Part shown: positions 18,901-23,897 of the stretch, piece after piece
Layout of the letters: every line of letters begins with the position of its first letter
How positions within the stretch are numbered: the stretch's first letter is position 1
Assembly: GCA_047619485.1 (NCBI GenBank)
Contig: JBLHKE010000021.1
Coordinates: forward strand, 1 to 24,858
DNA from: JBLHKE01 sp047619485
Lineage (GTDB): Bacteria > Verrucomicrobiota > Verrucomicrobiia > Verrucomicrobiales > DEV007
Direction of reading: 5' to 3'
DNA: 24,858 bases
Notes under the pieces: model-generated
What the model was told of the DNA's origin: nothing
What the model saw: only the letters and a program-made list of their open reading frames with translations
The model's database searches: none
Translations under genes and position numbers: made by a program

Positions 18901-19772
18901 CAATAGCCGTAGATGGGATCGAACGGATTCGGGAAACCTAAGAAAGTGTCGTAAGCCAGGAGCACCTTACCTGGGCTTTTCGCGCCGGTTGCCAGCTCAG
19001 CGACGTCAATATATGATCGGTCGGCAATGATCGAGTTCGTCACACGACGCCAAGCTCCGAGCTCGCCCTCAGTGACAGTGCCCTCACTGAAGCGACCAGC
19101 CACGTAAACATTCCCAGCGTCGTCGATCGTCAAGGCGTTTGCCATGTCCGCGTAGTTTGTTCCCGCAAACCCGAATCCACCAAACTCGATCGAGGTGCCA
19201 CCGAGGTCATCGGCGGGTAGCCCGGTCACCTGCATCCGGGTGGGACCCTCCCCGCAGACGTAGACGACAGGATTGAGCGATCCATCGGAACGCCGGCCCG
19301 ACGTGAAAGCGATATCCTTGCCCCAGAATCCGATATCCCCCTCCTCCACACCGCCCGGTGGATCAGTCCCGTCGAGAGTGTATGCGCGGACTTTCCATCC
19401 CGTTCTAAGGCCGCGGGTCGCAGTCCCCAGAACAAAGAGGCGATCCTCGAGATTCCCCCCACTGATGATCCGCCCATAGGCGACCGCCGAAGCTTCGTGG
19501 ATGCCTGGAAAGGCAGTACTGCTACGGAGTAGCGTGCGCCCGTCCGCGGCGATCTTGGTGAGAACCACCTCGCCGACCTGATTGCCGACGTAGTAGACAT
19601 TTCCCTGCCGATCAACCGCCGAGTCTACGAACGCGACGCTATCGACACCCTCGACGAATGGCTCCGCAGCCAGGCCTGGCAAAATCAAGACGACCCATGC
19701 AAGCGCAACCGCCACGAAATGGGGAATCAGGCTTCCCGCAGTTGATTTTCTGTTAAGCCGTAGTCGCATCAT
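9918..19772 (-). CDS. giant exported protein: propeller and PA14-like N-terminus, Tc-toxin-A-like C-terminus
   Basis: 3284 aa with no internal stop; its ATG overlaps the previous stop (ATGA). The N-terminus is a Sec signal ('LIPHFVAVALAWVVLILPG', cut near 'LAAEP'). Residues ~40-250 and ~420-680 carry beta-propeller/SBBP-like blades ('DRQGNVYYVGN', 'DDAGNVYVAGRFSEG', 'DDDGNAYVSGRFDSG'). Residues ~275-405 between them look like a PA14 domain ('GSFDIEEAGDYDFRVEVDNG', 'VRFKVNGAVV', 'AGSHTFDFLMYDSGG'). Residues ~700-1950 are beta-rich with no family I can name. Calcium-loop-like segments occur near 2031 ('DQDGDGFPD') and 2224 ('DATRDGFVNEDD'). From ~2640 the protein is helical, with 'AARYAYLAAKAYDYES' near 2905, then a beta-rich end with 'TKVRSVGVWLENY' near 3107, 'SVWNEEWLLIIPG' and 'SAISDIKIFLRTYGYSGG' at the C-terminus. 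That order matches TcA subunits from the coiled-coil stalk to the TcB-binding domain. Function is unproven; a surface or toxin-like role is inference. Confidence 0.92.
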   Translation of the reverse strand: MMRLRLNRKSTAGSLIPHFVAVALAWVVLILPGLAAEPFVEGVDSVAFVDSAVDRQGNVYYVGNQVGEVVLTKIAADGRTLLRSSTAFPGIHEASAVAYGRIISGGNLEDRLFVLGTATRGLRTGWKVRAYTLDGTDPPGGVEEGDIGFWGKDIAFTSGRRSDGSLNPVVYVCGEGPTRMQVTGLPADDLGGTSIEFGGFGFAGTNYADMANALTIDDAGNVYVAGRFSEGTVTEGELGAWRRVTNSIIADRSYIDVAELATGAKSPGKVLLAYDTFLGFPNPFDPIYGYWYNPIRDSVTSVKTPDTSVPPHLGVLPQLAMRVTGSFDIEEAGDYDFRVEVDNGVRFKVNGAVVTEGARVADYDGLNAEEFKNQTFAAGSHTFDFLMYDSGGPEDAKLEIKKTSEAATEYKVLKSPQSGTPNPGSPYILKFSANLNPLKVYSPDDLKGVYTDVTFADGWVYSTGVVQGDRTVKISTVDRTPDAECEVVRIDPEFEAPTSAWVFHSSEPADRPSLASILSGSSSDLIAGLGIAADDDGNAYVSGRFDSGASRFLSAGRAGGSPSEFLEVSASLDSRFVARLDSAMAFADVWIPKQVPVFGGGFSSSQVNDLHTLLWHPGLGRLFAGMDVASGEIRFGEGDEEKSIAGPAGVIAVFEPDMTVSRRVNLSVGSAFGDSGIHVRPFSGTPDTPQSAMFLEGVELTVATDPVVYQEETGGEFVSIRNPTQESIRNDAVVRRRSIGYIIDDTATTTGKQSYTFVIDRDTKIEFLWETDFALEIVSDLGDTLGADGSRLESIANGNPDPPVQKHWYLENDEVAPQIDAAVGGFTTNGGRIRFVVGGFDATGAASDNGQNSEVHSYLNVDETEADRKLNPFPMSGPAVVTWSWRKQIGVQMITTGPNSAALPLVHVKTAADPALAFPQPLVQTVADRGGSETLYFDEHAEIYVLSRYQNSLGDLTLGGWLTSVGNAFDSGGGDLDDLDQYLLDGVDYRGRFISDLVEPISVTWDYGEPIFYEDVSIGSGVQLDTVDNFFVRNSIKRDVQPIVELIDGPFGSSIEDMYEWDAFSGTLFPVRPGTIRTQWERTGSTSKVTVDVTIKFPSGSGVVYPHIALTPPVPIDPAEDDYEFVKTAYTTGDGVVNQDDESFSATLRGKTVIVYQYFSESGGAPEPGALRVRVIDTKLWDDDSEDSRALVGERVTSTFDEAGLETGYMFYERSRYNVNLHDRDSFTGPIFPVNQTFSGEEEDDFVVVWYTTRDLINWPHQAVFYDVRWPDAVTAPRIVIASEFGSESAPSGTDPEAQQLVAPAVPSADPPFPDDAFTYDPSRFVGIRVYNQPDANLAGYNPNEEHALIAPSQRFATVAPRPVAVYALRNNDLNVLSTDENYTSDPFVLVEYFDLATEEWDMALYKIELEDPDLGYTFEKEMIAGEPVIPFYPLGVVNGASPCEESFAIDGRSDPSDPNFASVDQQQVYWEDHRGNSYAISGGFYQSDGAPVFFDAYFSYRMLTDFAWPLQSDPGVTLGARQASDCVAFLTRPVGATYLTKPYSTVVGDYENPQPVRYTVNWPDEVPILKVGETLTYGGGEYRSDNPFTEVPDGEGGVRTVATPGVPGVVGWAAGKIVFDTLNPAADPVIGRDRYTARLYPPLSARSVPLDVSSFPISLLPANGRTRVAKGRYVFNELPASLQRRVTYDPLDGRLTMIGILNDKKIGDATLTASPGAVFALEPNILTELELDQLLALAPGDSTWRAAAESLYKLTRNPNLVDTGQNFADADALIQYWKNYVQSAQGAQQPIALADADGGYLVGVAPQTLVVNQQVAKVTDPFGIDVVVKDPSVAAPQSALGPGLAVSTNPAFLNPNDVTLPDVSYITLVENDDPALAGNPVTVHVVKVDRRERYRGAIKVIYSDNVFDEAVTLRHTGDFGAFADDLVFEWWYRPADGTEFPPPDRSGSPNPWKIFPDASGKRGLGFFNVTVQGTPNAPEALLADSLWFARYRHKNEVAGDVVTWDNLFDRVGESLWQWAGAGNSTPQDQDGDGFPDYRPQLMFGWVKRVLDAVNLFEARVRDFSGDAPATYVDIIRQLGQQFEAPVALNPDKDVIENVGLIELYGTVLDRARGLSIDLSTPVSTDGITIALQLAATRLSDFYQLLGDEAYTDALDPTIGHGSSSAAYGHLAPAVFAFQNQTASLLTEELALLRGVDDNFARPVYNRLMWNFTKGEGEAAYATNYDIFDATRDGFVNEDDSMVLFPQGHGDAWGHYLTAVRGQYDLLRHRAFNWVSRSEQYALNDIVFDVDFLDERKFAEAAAKKAKTGAQIVALTYRDAYVADPTAQWQGYIDPVDDGDRAWGVEGWSRRAGQGAYFDWITANALLPAEHPNEELEGIRKIDRTTNEDIPVISANLTYIQSVFDQANDGFNPLGLAPDAVPFDINPAALDRFFAGGNSHFDQVFNRATSALANAKATFDHANKADNLLRKVGSSAEDFARSVSSQDRSYRNQLIDFFGLAYPGTVGAGQAYPEGYSGPDTQLFMYAETREVNNDTVPGQIADFRGKNFDPNNLRPSETGDFGTDVSFITEGGGILENVPSAWRERYSASFAGASLSDLLGNVNGNFDTNYTDLDPANRRVDLQNLNLPVTAIGYTFQAPPAWGKRPHYGKLQIHIQKMVQKEADLANAIASYDGYIGELIRQLRLLDARIDLNGYTRALNITDTTLGQIAATSQLAFELASENLEFSGDNINNLADVSQSAFPNTTPTGGVAVSPGDIFSGFRSAFKLGGSVGSLSLQVSSLATGQVAKVIEFADQLRSAIIEIVLEERERDFATQQSLVELENAIGDEGILRVRIFKELQALQQLSDEYRSLMAQAQRLMDERESFNKKVASLVQRNRYQDMTFRVSRNAALQKYHESFELAARYAYLAAKAYDYESNLHPNDPASAQPLYEDIVKARTIGLVNGQTPQTGSGGLSEVLAQMKGNFEVLRGQLGFNNPQAETGRFSLRTEFFRLKSRENRAFSALTPEEISEAENNDQLWRNELTARDPARPDRGLVDDLWDVYEFRRFCRPFAPEKNASGEHVPQPGLVISFPTRILSGQNFFGKPLAAGDSFYDPTNFATKVRSVGVWLENYDKTLLPTTPRVYLVPVGRDIMTIPTSAAADPETGGFQVRYWDVLDQAIPVPFPSVDSFLDRPGYRPSTDSLLEPEGSMRRFSSFLAHGYTNSNGIDESSMTWDSRLVGRSVWNEEWLLIIPGASLGADTTEALKTFVEGPLLDGGVRDPRSAISDIKIFLRTYGYSGG
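19769..19772 (-). other. ATGA overlap, likely translational coupling into the 3284-aa gene
   Basis: The ATG of the giant gene (19772-19770) shares bases with the TGA of the 398-aa gene (19771-19769). A weak purine run 'GAGGGA' lies about 13 nt before the ATG, too far for a good ribosome binding site, so coupling is likely. Confidence 0.65.
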
Positions 19773-20965
19773 TTATTGAGAGTTCCCTCAGTTGAAATCC
19801 GGTAGACCGTGAAACGCCCTTTGGTAATCAGCCCGCGCGAACTGTCGGCGCCAAGCTTCTTGTGAAGTCCGAAAATCTCTTCAGTGTAGTCGCCGGAGAG
19901 CTGATTGGTACCATACCCCCCTGGATCGAGCGCATCCCCCGCGACCCCATCGACGGTCAGTGCAATCTCGCGCTCGATCGTTACCCCTTCCGCGTGGGCG
20001 GGATGGCGGCGGTGCCGGAATGGATTGGAGGGGTGGTGCTTGCCGAGGTAGATCTCGGCGTTCAGTGTTCCGCCTTTCAGAAAAGCGCCCCCGGCAGCGA
20101 ACGGCAACTCATTGAGCGATGCCCGGTTGGCAAAACGGATGGCACTTTTGGTGCCGGTGGCGGCCAGAGCAGCGGAGACGGCCGCGGCTCGAACATCAGC
20201 TTCGTCCCGGCGGGGATCGGCGGCGGTGGCCACGGCAACCGTGACCGAATCACGAGCAGCACCAAGGGTCATCGCTGCCAAAGCGTCCAATTTGAGGAAG
20301 GTCTTGTAGTCTGCCGAGGTCGTCGCCTCGCTGCCTTGGGAAATGTCATGCTCTTCGGTCGACACGGCGGTGCGCAACGTGCCGACCAAGTCGCTCCCAG
20401 CACTAGCAGCAGCCGTAACCGCTCGTTCAAAAGCCAATTGTTCCAGCGGAGTCCCTGCCAATTGTGCCGCCAAGGCATCGTCGGCTGCATTCCTTGCTAT
20501 CTCGGCAACGATATCCGCAACGGCCTGATCCGTCGCTGGATCTCCAAATTCAAACACGGCAGAGGCATAGCGACGGCCGGGTCCCGGAAACGCCGCGTAG
20601 AGCGCCGGATCCGTCAGCAGTACGACATCGCCATCTGCGCCAGCGGGATCTGGGACGACGGCGACACTTTTCAACAGCCGTGCTTGCCCTGCGTCATCGA
20701 CGTGGATGATCAGTCGAATATTGGCGAGATCAGAGGTGGGGAGAGGAGTTTCCGGAGCTTCGGCTACCCGGCGGTTATCCTCGTCGATGGATACAACCAC
20801 CTGATTGACCTTATCGAGCACCACCTCGCCAACCCAGAGGCCTGTCGACTCCGCAGCACCAATGTCTGCCCTTCCACATAACAGCGCTAGGGCACATAGC
20901 CCTAGACCACTCCCTTTACACAAAAGACACCACGCTCGGGCTTGCAGATCGTTTTTAGTCATCAT
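19769..20965 (-). CDS. exported protein of unknown function ('LWVGEV' type) with His-rich motif
   Basis: 398 aa. The frame is open for 35 more codons upstream, but that part overlaps the 335-aa gene and reads like a shadow; the ATG at 20965 lies 1 nt after that gene's TAA and gives a signal peptide ('GLGLCALALLCGRADIGAA'). The mature protein opens with 'STGLWVGEVVLDKVNQVVV', then a beta segment 'NIRLIIHVDDAGQARLLKSV'. An Ala-rich helical middle (~130-270) follows, then a basic, His-rich stretch 'GKHHPSNPFRHRRHPAHAEG' near 325 that could bind metal or anions, and a beta-rich tail with 'GDYTEEIFGLHKK'. I recall this pattern in Verrucomicrobiota exported proteins of unknown function. It sits directly before the 3284-aa gene with a 4-nt overlap, which suggests a stoichiometric or assembly partner of the giant (inference). 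Confidence 0.88.
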   Translation of the reverse strand: MMTKNDLQARAWCLLCKGSGLGLCALALLCGRADIGAAESTGLWVGEVVLDKVNQVVVSIDEDNRRVAEAPETPLPTSDLANIRLIIHVDDAGQARLLKSVAVVPDPAGADGDVVLLTDPALYAAFPGPGRRYASAVFEFGDPATDQAVADIVAEIARNAADDALAAQLAGTPLEQLAFERAVTAAASAGSDLVGTLRTAVSTEEHDISQGSEATTSADYKTFLKLDALAAMTLGAARDSVTVAVATAADPRRDEADVRAAAVSAALAATGTKSAIRFANRASLNELPFAAGGAFLKGGTLNAEIYLGKHHPSNPFRHRRHPAHAEGVTIEREIALTVDGVAGDALDPGGYGTNQLSGDYTEEIFGLHKKLGADSSRGLITKGRFTVYRISTEGTLNK

Positions 20966-20969
20966 GTTA
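20962..20969 (-). other. stop/start junction (TAA-C-ATGATG), likely translational coupling
   Basis: The TAA of the 335-aa gene (20969-20967) is followed by one base and two tandem ATG codons (20965 and 20962). With no Shine-Dalgarno upstream, re-initiation by the terminating ribosome is the simplest way to start the 398-aa gene. Confidence 0.6.
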
Positions 20970-21974
20970 TTTAGTGAGCGCCAAAACGGGAATCGTCTGC
21001 AGCACGCCGCTGTCACTGCGCAATTCAACAACACCCGCCGCTCCGCCAGTTCCGGCAGGAGCAGACCCATCCGACCGCAATTCCAAATCGAGCCCGATCG
21101 CCTTCCCCGGCTCTAGAACAGGTAGCTTTAGGACATCGCCTATCGGAACTCGAACCGTCTGCAATCCGGTGTCAGTCAGAACGAACATCTTAACCGACAA
21201 GGGAACGGCCGCGAGGCCACTAAGTTGAACCTCCGCCGGATCAAGGCCGTGGTTCGTAATCGTGAGACGGACGTTTCCTCCCGAACTGCCAAACACGATT
21301 CCGGCACTCTTGGACGTTCGGCAACTCACTGGCCCCTGGTAACCAGACGTTCCCTTGCAATAAACCCAGTAGGCCTCGCCGCGACGCACCGTCGTCGAAA
21401 GCGGGTTGGTCACTTTCGACCACCGGTCACCCTGCAGCCGGTAAATCTCCAGTCCCTGATGGGCTTTCGACCCGCCAAAATACTGTGCAAACGTGGGCAG
21501 TGCATCTGGATCGATCGAGAATCCAACGAGATTGAAGGCATCCGCGACCCAGCGGATTTCAGGAGTTTCCGCCGTGCCGTGAATAATCAGCTGCGAGGCT
21601 TCCCGGCTGTGGACTAGGTACGCCTGGTTGGCGTGGACGGCATGCAGCGATGAAAGCACGGACTCCACTGTGTCAGGCGAATACCAAACTCTCCACGTGT
21701 CCTTTTGCCACGGCTCCTCAGCAGGATCCTTAATAAATTGGTCGGAGAATACAGGGCGGAGCAAGACGGCCACCCGATCGACATGCGTGTTCTCGAAAAC
21801 CTTCCCAATCGCCGACTCGTCAGGCTCCACGGTCAAGTGGACGGAATTCCAGCCCTTCTTTAATTCGATCGTCTGTAAGCGTTCAAGCGGGCTACTGGCC
21901 GTCGCAAATCCTGCAATCGAGGCAAAAATGACCGCAATCAAGATGGTTACGTCAGACTTCAAAATCGCTCTCAT
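20967..21974 (-). CDS. exported beta-rich protein with duplicated 'GWN/FNLVGF' module, function unknown
   Basis: 335 aa from the ATG at 21974; an in-frame TTG at 21995 would add 7 residues, and neither has a clear Shine-Dalgarno. The N-terminus is a Sec signal ('VTILIAVIFASIAGFATAS'). The mature protein shows two related units: 'ELKKGWNSVHLTVEP' near 45, followed by 'TWRVWYSPD' and 'NQAYLVHSREAS'; and 'ADAFNLVGFSIDP' near 150, followed by 'LEIYRLQGDRWSKV' and 'RRGEAYWVYCKGTSGYQGPV'. The last ~110 residues look like an Ig-like beta domain ('NVRLTITNHGLDPAEVQLSG'). No catalytic site is visible. It is the first gene of the operon, behind an AT-rich spacer, and its stop is separated from the next ATG by one base. 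It probably acts outside the cytoplasm with the products that follow. Confidence 0.88.
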   Translation of the reverse strand: MRAILKSDVTILIAVIFASIAGFATASSPLERLQTIELKKGWNSVHLTVEPDESAIGKVFENTHVDRVAVLLRPVFSDQFIKDPAEEPWQKDTWRVWYSPDTVESVLSSLHAVHANQAYLVHSREASQLIIHGTAETPEIRWVADAFNLVGFSIDPDALPTFAQYFGGSKAHQGLEIYRLQGDRWSKVTNPLSTTVRRGEAYWVYCKGTSGYQGPVSCRTSKSAGIVFGSSGGNVRLTITNHGLDPAEVQLSGLAAVPLSVKMFVLTDTGLQTVRVPIGDVLKLPVLEPGKAIGLDLELRSDGSAPAGTGGAAGVVELRSDSGVLQTIPVLALTK

Positions 21975-22249
21975 AATTTTACTAGAAGGATGCAAGTCCC
22001 CGGCAAATGAACCGTGGGAAGACAGATTGAGTCAAAAGTAGAAGCTGGAAAGATGCCAACAGCGCCCTCGAACGTCTCACTTATATTTTTGTTGAACTAC
22101 GTTTTTTCCACAATTGTTATCATTATTTGATACTCGATACAATGGAAATGATTCAAAAACTAAACATTAGCTAAGAGTTTGATTTTCATACTCAGCCTAG
22201 AAATATTCATAAAAACACGCCAGGAAACTGAAGGGCACCTCCGAAAACC
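21975..22249. other. AT-rich intergenic spacer upstream of the operon
   Basis: This stretch is visibly more AT-rich than its surroundings, especially 22070-22220. It holds the candidate operon promoter and the left arm of a 19-bp inverted repeat. No convincing gene, RNA structure or riboswitch was recognised. Confidence 0.6.
22127..22156 (-). promoter_or_regulatory. candidate sigma70-like promoter of the minus-strand operon
   Basis: On the minus strand, TTGAAT (22156-22151) and TATCAA (22132-22127) are separated by 18 nt; each matches 4 of 6 bases of the sigma70 consensus. They lie in the AT-rich spacer ahead of the first operon gene and would give a leader of roughly 145 nt. A weaker overlapping pair is TTGTAT (22142-22137) with TAACAA (22119-22114), 17 nt apart. 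AT-rich DNA yields such matches by chance, so this is only a candidate. Confidence 0.25.
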
Positions 22250-22392
22250 TCATGCGGGCTGGAGCTTGATAAAATCCCCGCTGTCTTCGTTGCTAAAGCG
22301 CCCACTATCACCAGATAGCTTAGCGTTTATCGCCTCGACAGCGGGAATTTTCTCTGCGCCCCATTTCCACAGCAGGTTTCCGGAGGTGCCCT
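22232..22392. repeat. 19-bp imperfect inverted repeat, arms 123 nt apart
   Basis: The left arm AGGGCACCTCCGAAAACCT (22232-22250) is the reverse complement of the right arm AGGTTTCCGGAGGTGCCCT (22374-22392) with one mismatch. The right arm encodes 'QGTSGNL' in the minus-strand remnant; the left arm read on the plus strand encodes 'KGTSENL', so a short piece seems to be duplicated in inverted orientation. The arms are too far apart for a normal terminator hairpin, and no transposase lies between them. Confidence 0.55.
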
Positions 22393-22630
22393 GAAGTCGG
22401 TAAAGCTCCGGCCCTAACAATGGAGAACGAAATCGCGGGATCATGAGAACCGACAACCTGTTCTCTGGGGCATGAGCCTCTCCATTGGTCACGATTGCGA
22501 GTAGGCGCTGGCGGCCTTCCGCGCGATCGAGAGTGTGAAATGGCGTGCCGCTGGTACGGCAAGGTAGTGCCCACTCCTCGTCGTGTGATTCGTAGAAGAT
22601 AACAAAAATCCGGCGAAAAACTGAAGAAAT
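22250..22630 (-). pseudogene. possible 5'-truncated gene remnant
   Basis: A minus-strand frame ending at a TGA (22252-22250) reads like coding sequence in its C-terminal ~110 codons ('RQRLLAIVTNGEAHAPENRL', 'GPELYRLQGTSGNLLWKWGA', 'SGRFSNEDSGDFIKLQPA'). No sensible start exists: upstream of about 22630 the frame continues into the antisense of the serine hydrolase and becomes rich in Arg, Glu and Gly. The 'YRLQG' phrase also occurs in the 335-aa protein ('LEIYRLQGDRW'), but no wider similarity is evident. It may be a decayed gene, or a short gene with an internal start such as GTG at 'VTNGEAH'. No family recognised. Confidence 0.35.
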
Positions 22631-22663
22631 GGTAGTGTCTCCACTCCTGCACCCGCCGAATCC

Positions 22664-23542
22664 ATGATGTTGAATCCAAAGCTGTCCGTGCCTTCTCTCC
22701 TCACCTCTTTTCTCGCTGTTTCGTTTTTCTGCCTTCTCGCCGGCCCGTCTCGAGGCGCTATCGACAGCGAGTTGGAAGGCCAGATCGAGCACTACATTAA
22801 GTCGTTGCGTAGCAAGGGTATCATTCGTGGTGACGAGCGGACTGCTTGGCTAGTTTACGATTTCACCTCCGGGAAGAAGTTGGTCAGCATCAATGAAGAT
22901 ACGACGCTTCAGGCGGCGAGCATGATCAAGCCATTTCTCGCCCTAGCTTTTTTCCACCAGGTCAAAGCGGGCAAGATCATCTACGGCCAACAGAGCCGGC
23001 GTAATCTGGAGTTGATGATTCAAAAGAGTAACAACGACGCGACGAACTGGGTCATGCGACAGACCGGAGGGCCGGCTGCGACGCTCGCCTTGCTGAAACG
23101 GTCCTACCCATCATTGTGTCAGGGAATCAGCCTGGTAGAGTACATTCCAAAGAACGGTCGGACCTATCGCAACCAGGGATCAGCGGGAGATTATTCGCGG
23201 TTTCTAAACGCTCTGTGGAAAGGGCAACTGCCTCAATCGAAAGAGATTCTCCGCTTAATGGCTCTGCCGGGGAACGACCGCCTCTACACGCGGGTGAAGC
23301 GGATCCCTGTTGGCACCAAGGTTTTCAACAAAACCGGAAGCACGGCGATGTGCTGCGGCGACATGGGGATCCTGGTCGCCAAGGGGAAAAACGGCCAATC
23401 TTATCCCTATGTGGTGATCGGTATCATCGAGAGTAAAAGACGCAATATCTCCTATGGACCTTGGATCTCGAAACGAGCCGACGTAATCCGTGAGGTGTCC
23501 AACCTCACTTACCTTTCGATCAAAAAGCGGCATTCGCTCTGA
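22664..23542 (+). CDS. exported serine hydrolase, class A beta-lactamase/PBP-like fold
   Basis: 292 aa from the ATG at 22664 (a second ATG follows directly). Residues 1-32 are a Sec signal ('LLTSFLAVSFFCLLAGPSRG'). The active-site motifs of the penicillin-recognising family are in order: Ser86-Met-Ile-Lys89 (SxxK, nucleophile), Ser122-Asn-Asn124 (SDN position) and Lys223-Thr-Gly225 (KTG) followed by Ser226. Length and spacing fit class A beta-lactamase-like proteins. The omega-loop Glu166 motif (ExxLN) is not apparent between residues 150 and 185, so efficient beta-lactam hydrolysis is doubtful; a peptidoglycan D,D-peptidase or other esterase/amidase role is more likely (inference). Adjacent cysteines 230-231 follow the KTG motif. 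It is transcribed away from the operon as a single gene, with no obvious ribosome binding site. Confidence 0.9.
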   Translation: MMLNPKLSVPSLLTSFLAVSFFCLLAGPSRGAIDSELEGQIEHYIKSLRSKGIIRGDERTAWLVYDFTSGKKLVSINEDTTLQAASMIKPFLALAFFHQVKAGKIIYGQQSRRNLELMIQKSNNDATNWVMRQTGGPAATLALLKRSYPSLCQGISLVEYIPKNGRTYRNQGSAGDYSRFLNALWKGQLPQSKEILRLMALPGNDRLYTRVKRIPVGTKVFNKTGSTAMCCGDMGILVAKGKNGQSYPYVVIGIIESKRRNISYGPWISKRADVIREVSNLTYLSIKKRHSL

Positions 23543-23897
23543 TGCCCATCTGGTATCGTTTGGCGGCACTGGTGCGACATTTTTAACTGCAGTCGCATCG
23601 GCCTCATCTTTCCGACTGGCGAAATATTCCTCAGCGACGACCTCAACCTCGACAGTGATGGCGACGGCAGACCGACGCCAATGAGCTCCCGGCGATGAGC
23701 GACCCGCTCACTCCTAACAGCCGCCTGCACATCCCCCCATTGGCCGCGACTCAATACCTGATCGGGTGGACATCTTTCCCCGGGCTCGACTGACGATTCC
23801 ATGATCGAGTAGGCTCATCACCTAGCGCGATCCGACAACTCTCCTAAGATGGGTTTTGGCGACTGACTTCGCTTGTCGTCTGTGATAGATTCCTCTG
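23543..23897. other. 355-bp spacer with weak coding remnants
   Basis: No intact gene seen. On the plus strand near 23610-23690 a short frame reads 'FLSDDLNLDSDGDGRPTPM', like the acidic calcium loops of large exported proteins, and near 23700-23790 another reads 'LTPNSRLHIPPLAATQYLIG', like their C-terminal modules. Both are short and stop quickly, so they may be decayed remnants or chance. No clear terminator hairpin follows the serine hydrolase. Confidence 0.4.
23863..23891 (+). promoter_or_regulatory. candidate promoter giving a leaderless transcript of the LTD gene
   Basis: CTGACT (23863-23868) and TAGATT (23886-23891) are 17 nt apart, each 4 of 6 to the sigma70 consensus. Transcription would begin about 7 nt downstream, at or next to the ATG at 23898, which has no Shine-Dalgarno. 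Weak boxes, so chance is possible. Confidence 0.22.

Noticed and set aside
9918..19772. Complete Tc toxin system
   Set aside because: Only a TcA-like C-terminal architecture is visible. No TcB or TcC (RHS-repeat, SpvB-like) gene is in the window, so a full toxin complex cannot be claimed.
19862..20881. Plus-strand open frame of 339 codons
   Set aside because: It is antisense to the 398-aa exported protein, which has a signal peptide and coupled junctions. The composition is typical of a GC-rich shadow frame.
20966..21070. 35-codon upstream extension of the 398-aa gene
   Set aside because: It would overlap the 335-aa gene by ~100 nt and hide the signal peptide behind a Cys/Arg-rich stretch. 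The ATG 1 nt after the previous stop is the better start.
22179..22394. Plus-strand open frame of 71 codons
   Set aside because: It crosses both arms of the inverted repeat, lacks a ribosome binding site, and has no domain-like pattern. The minus-strand reading is more coding-like.
22664..23542. Beta-lactam resistance gene
   Set aside because: Fold motifs are present but the class A omega-loop glutamate is not evident, and there is no resistance context such as a mobile element or LysR-type regulator.
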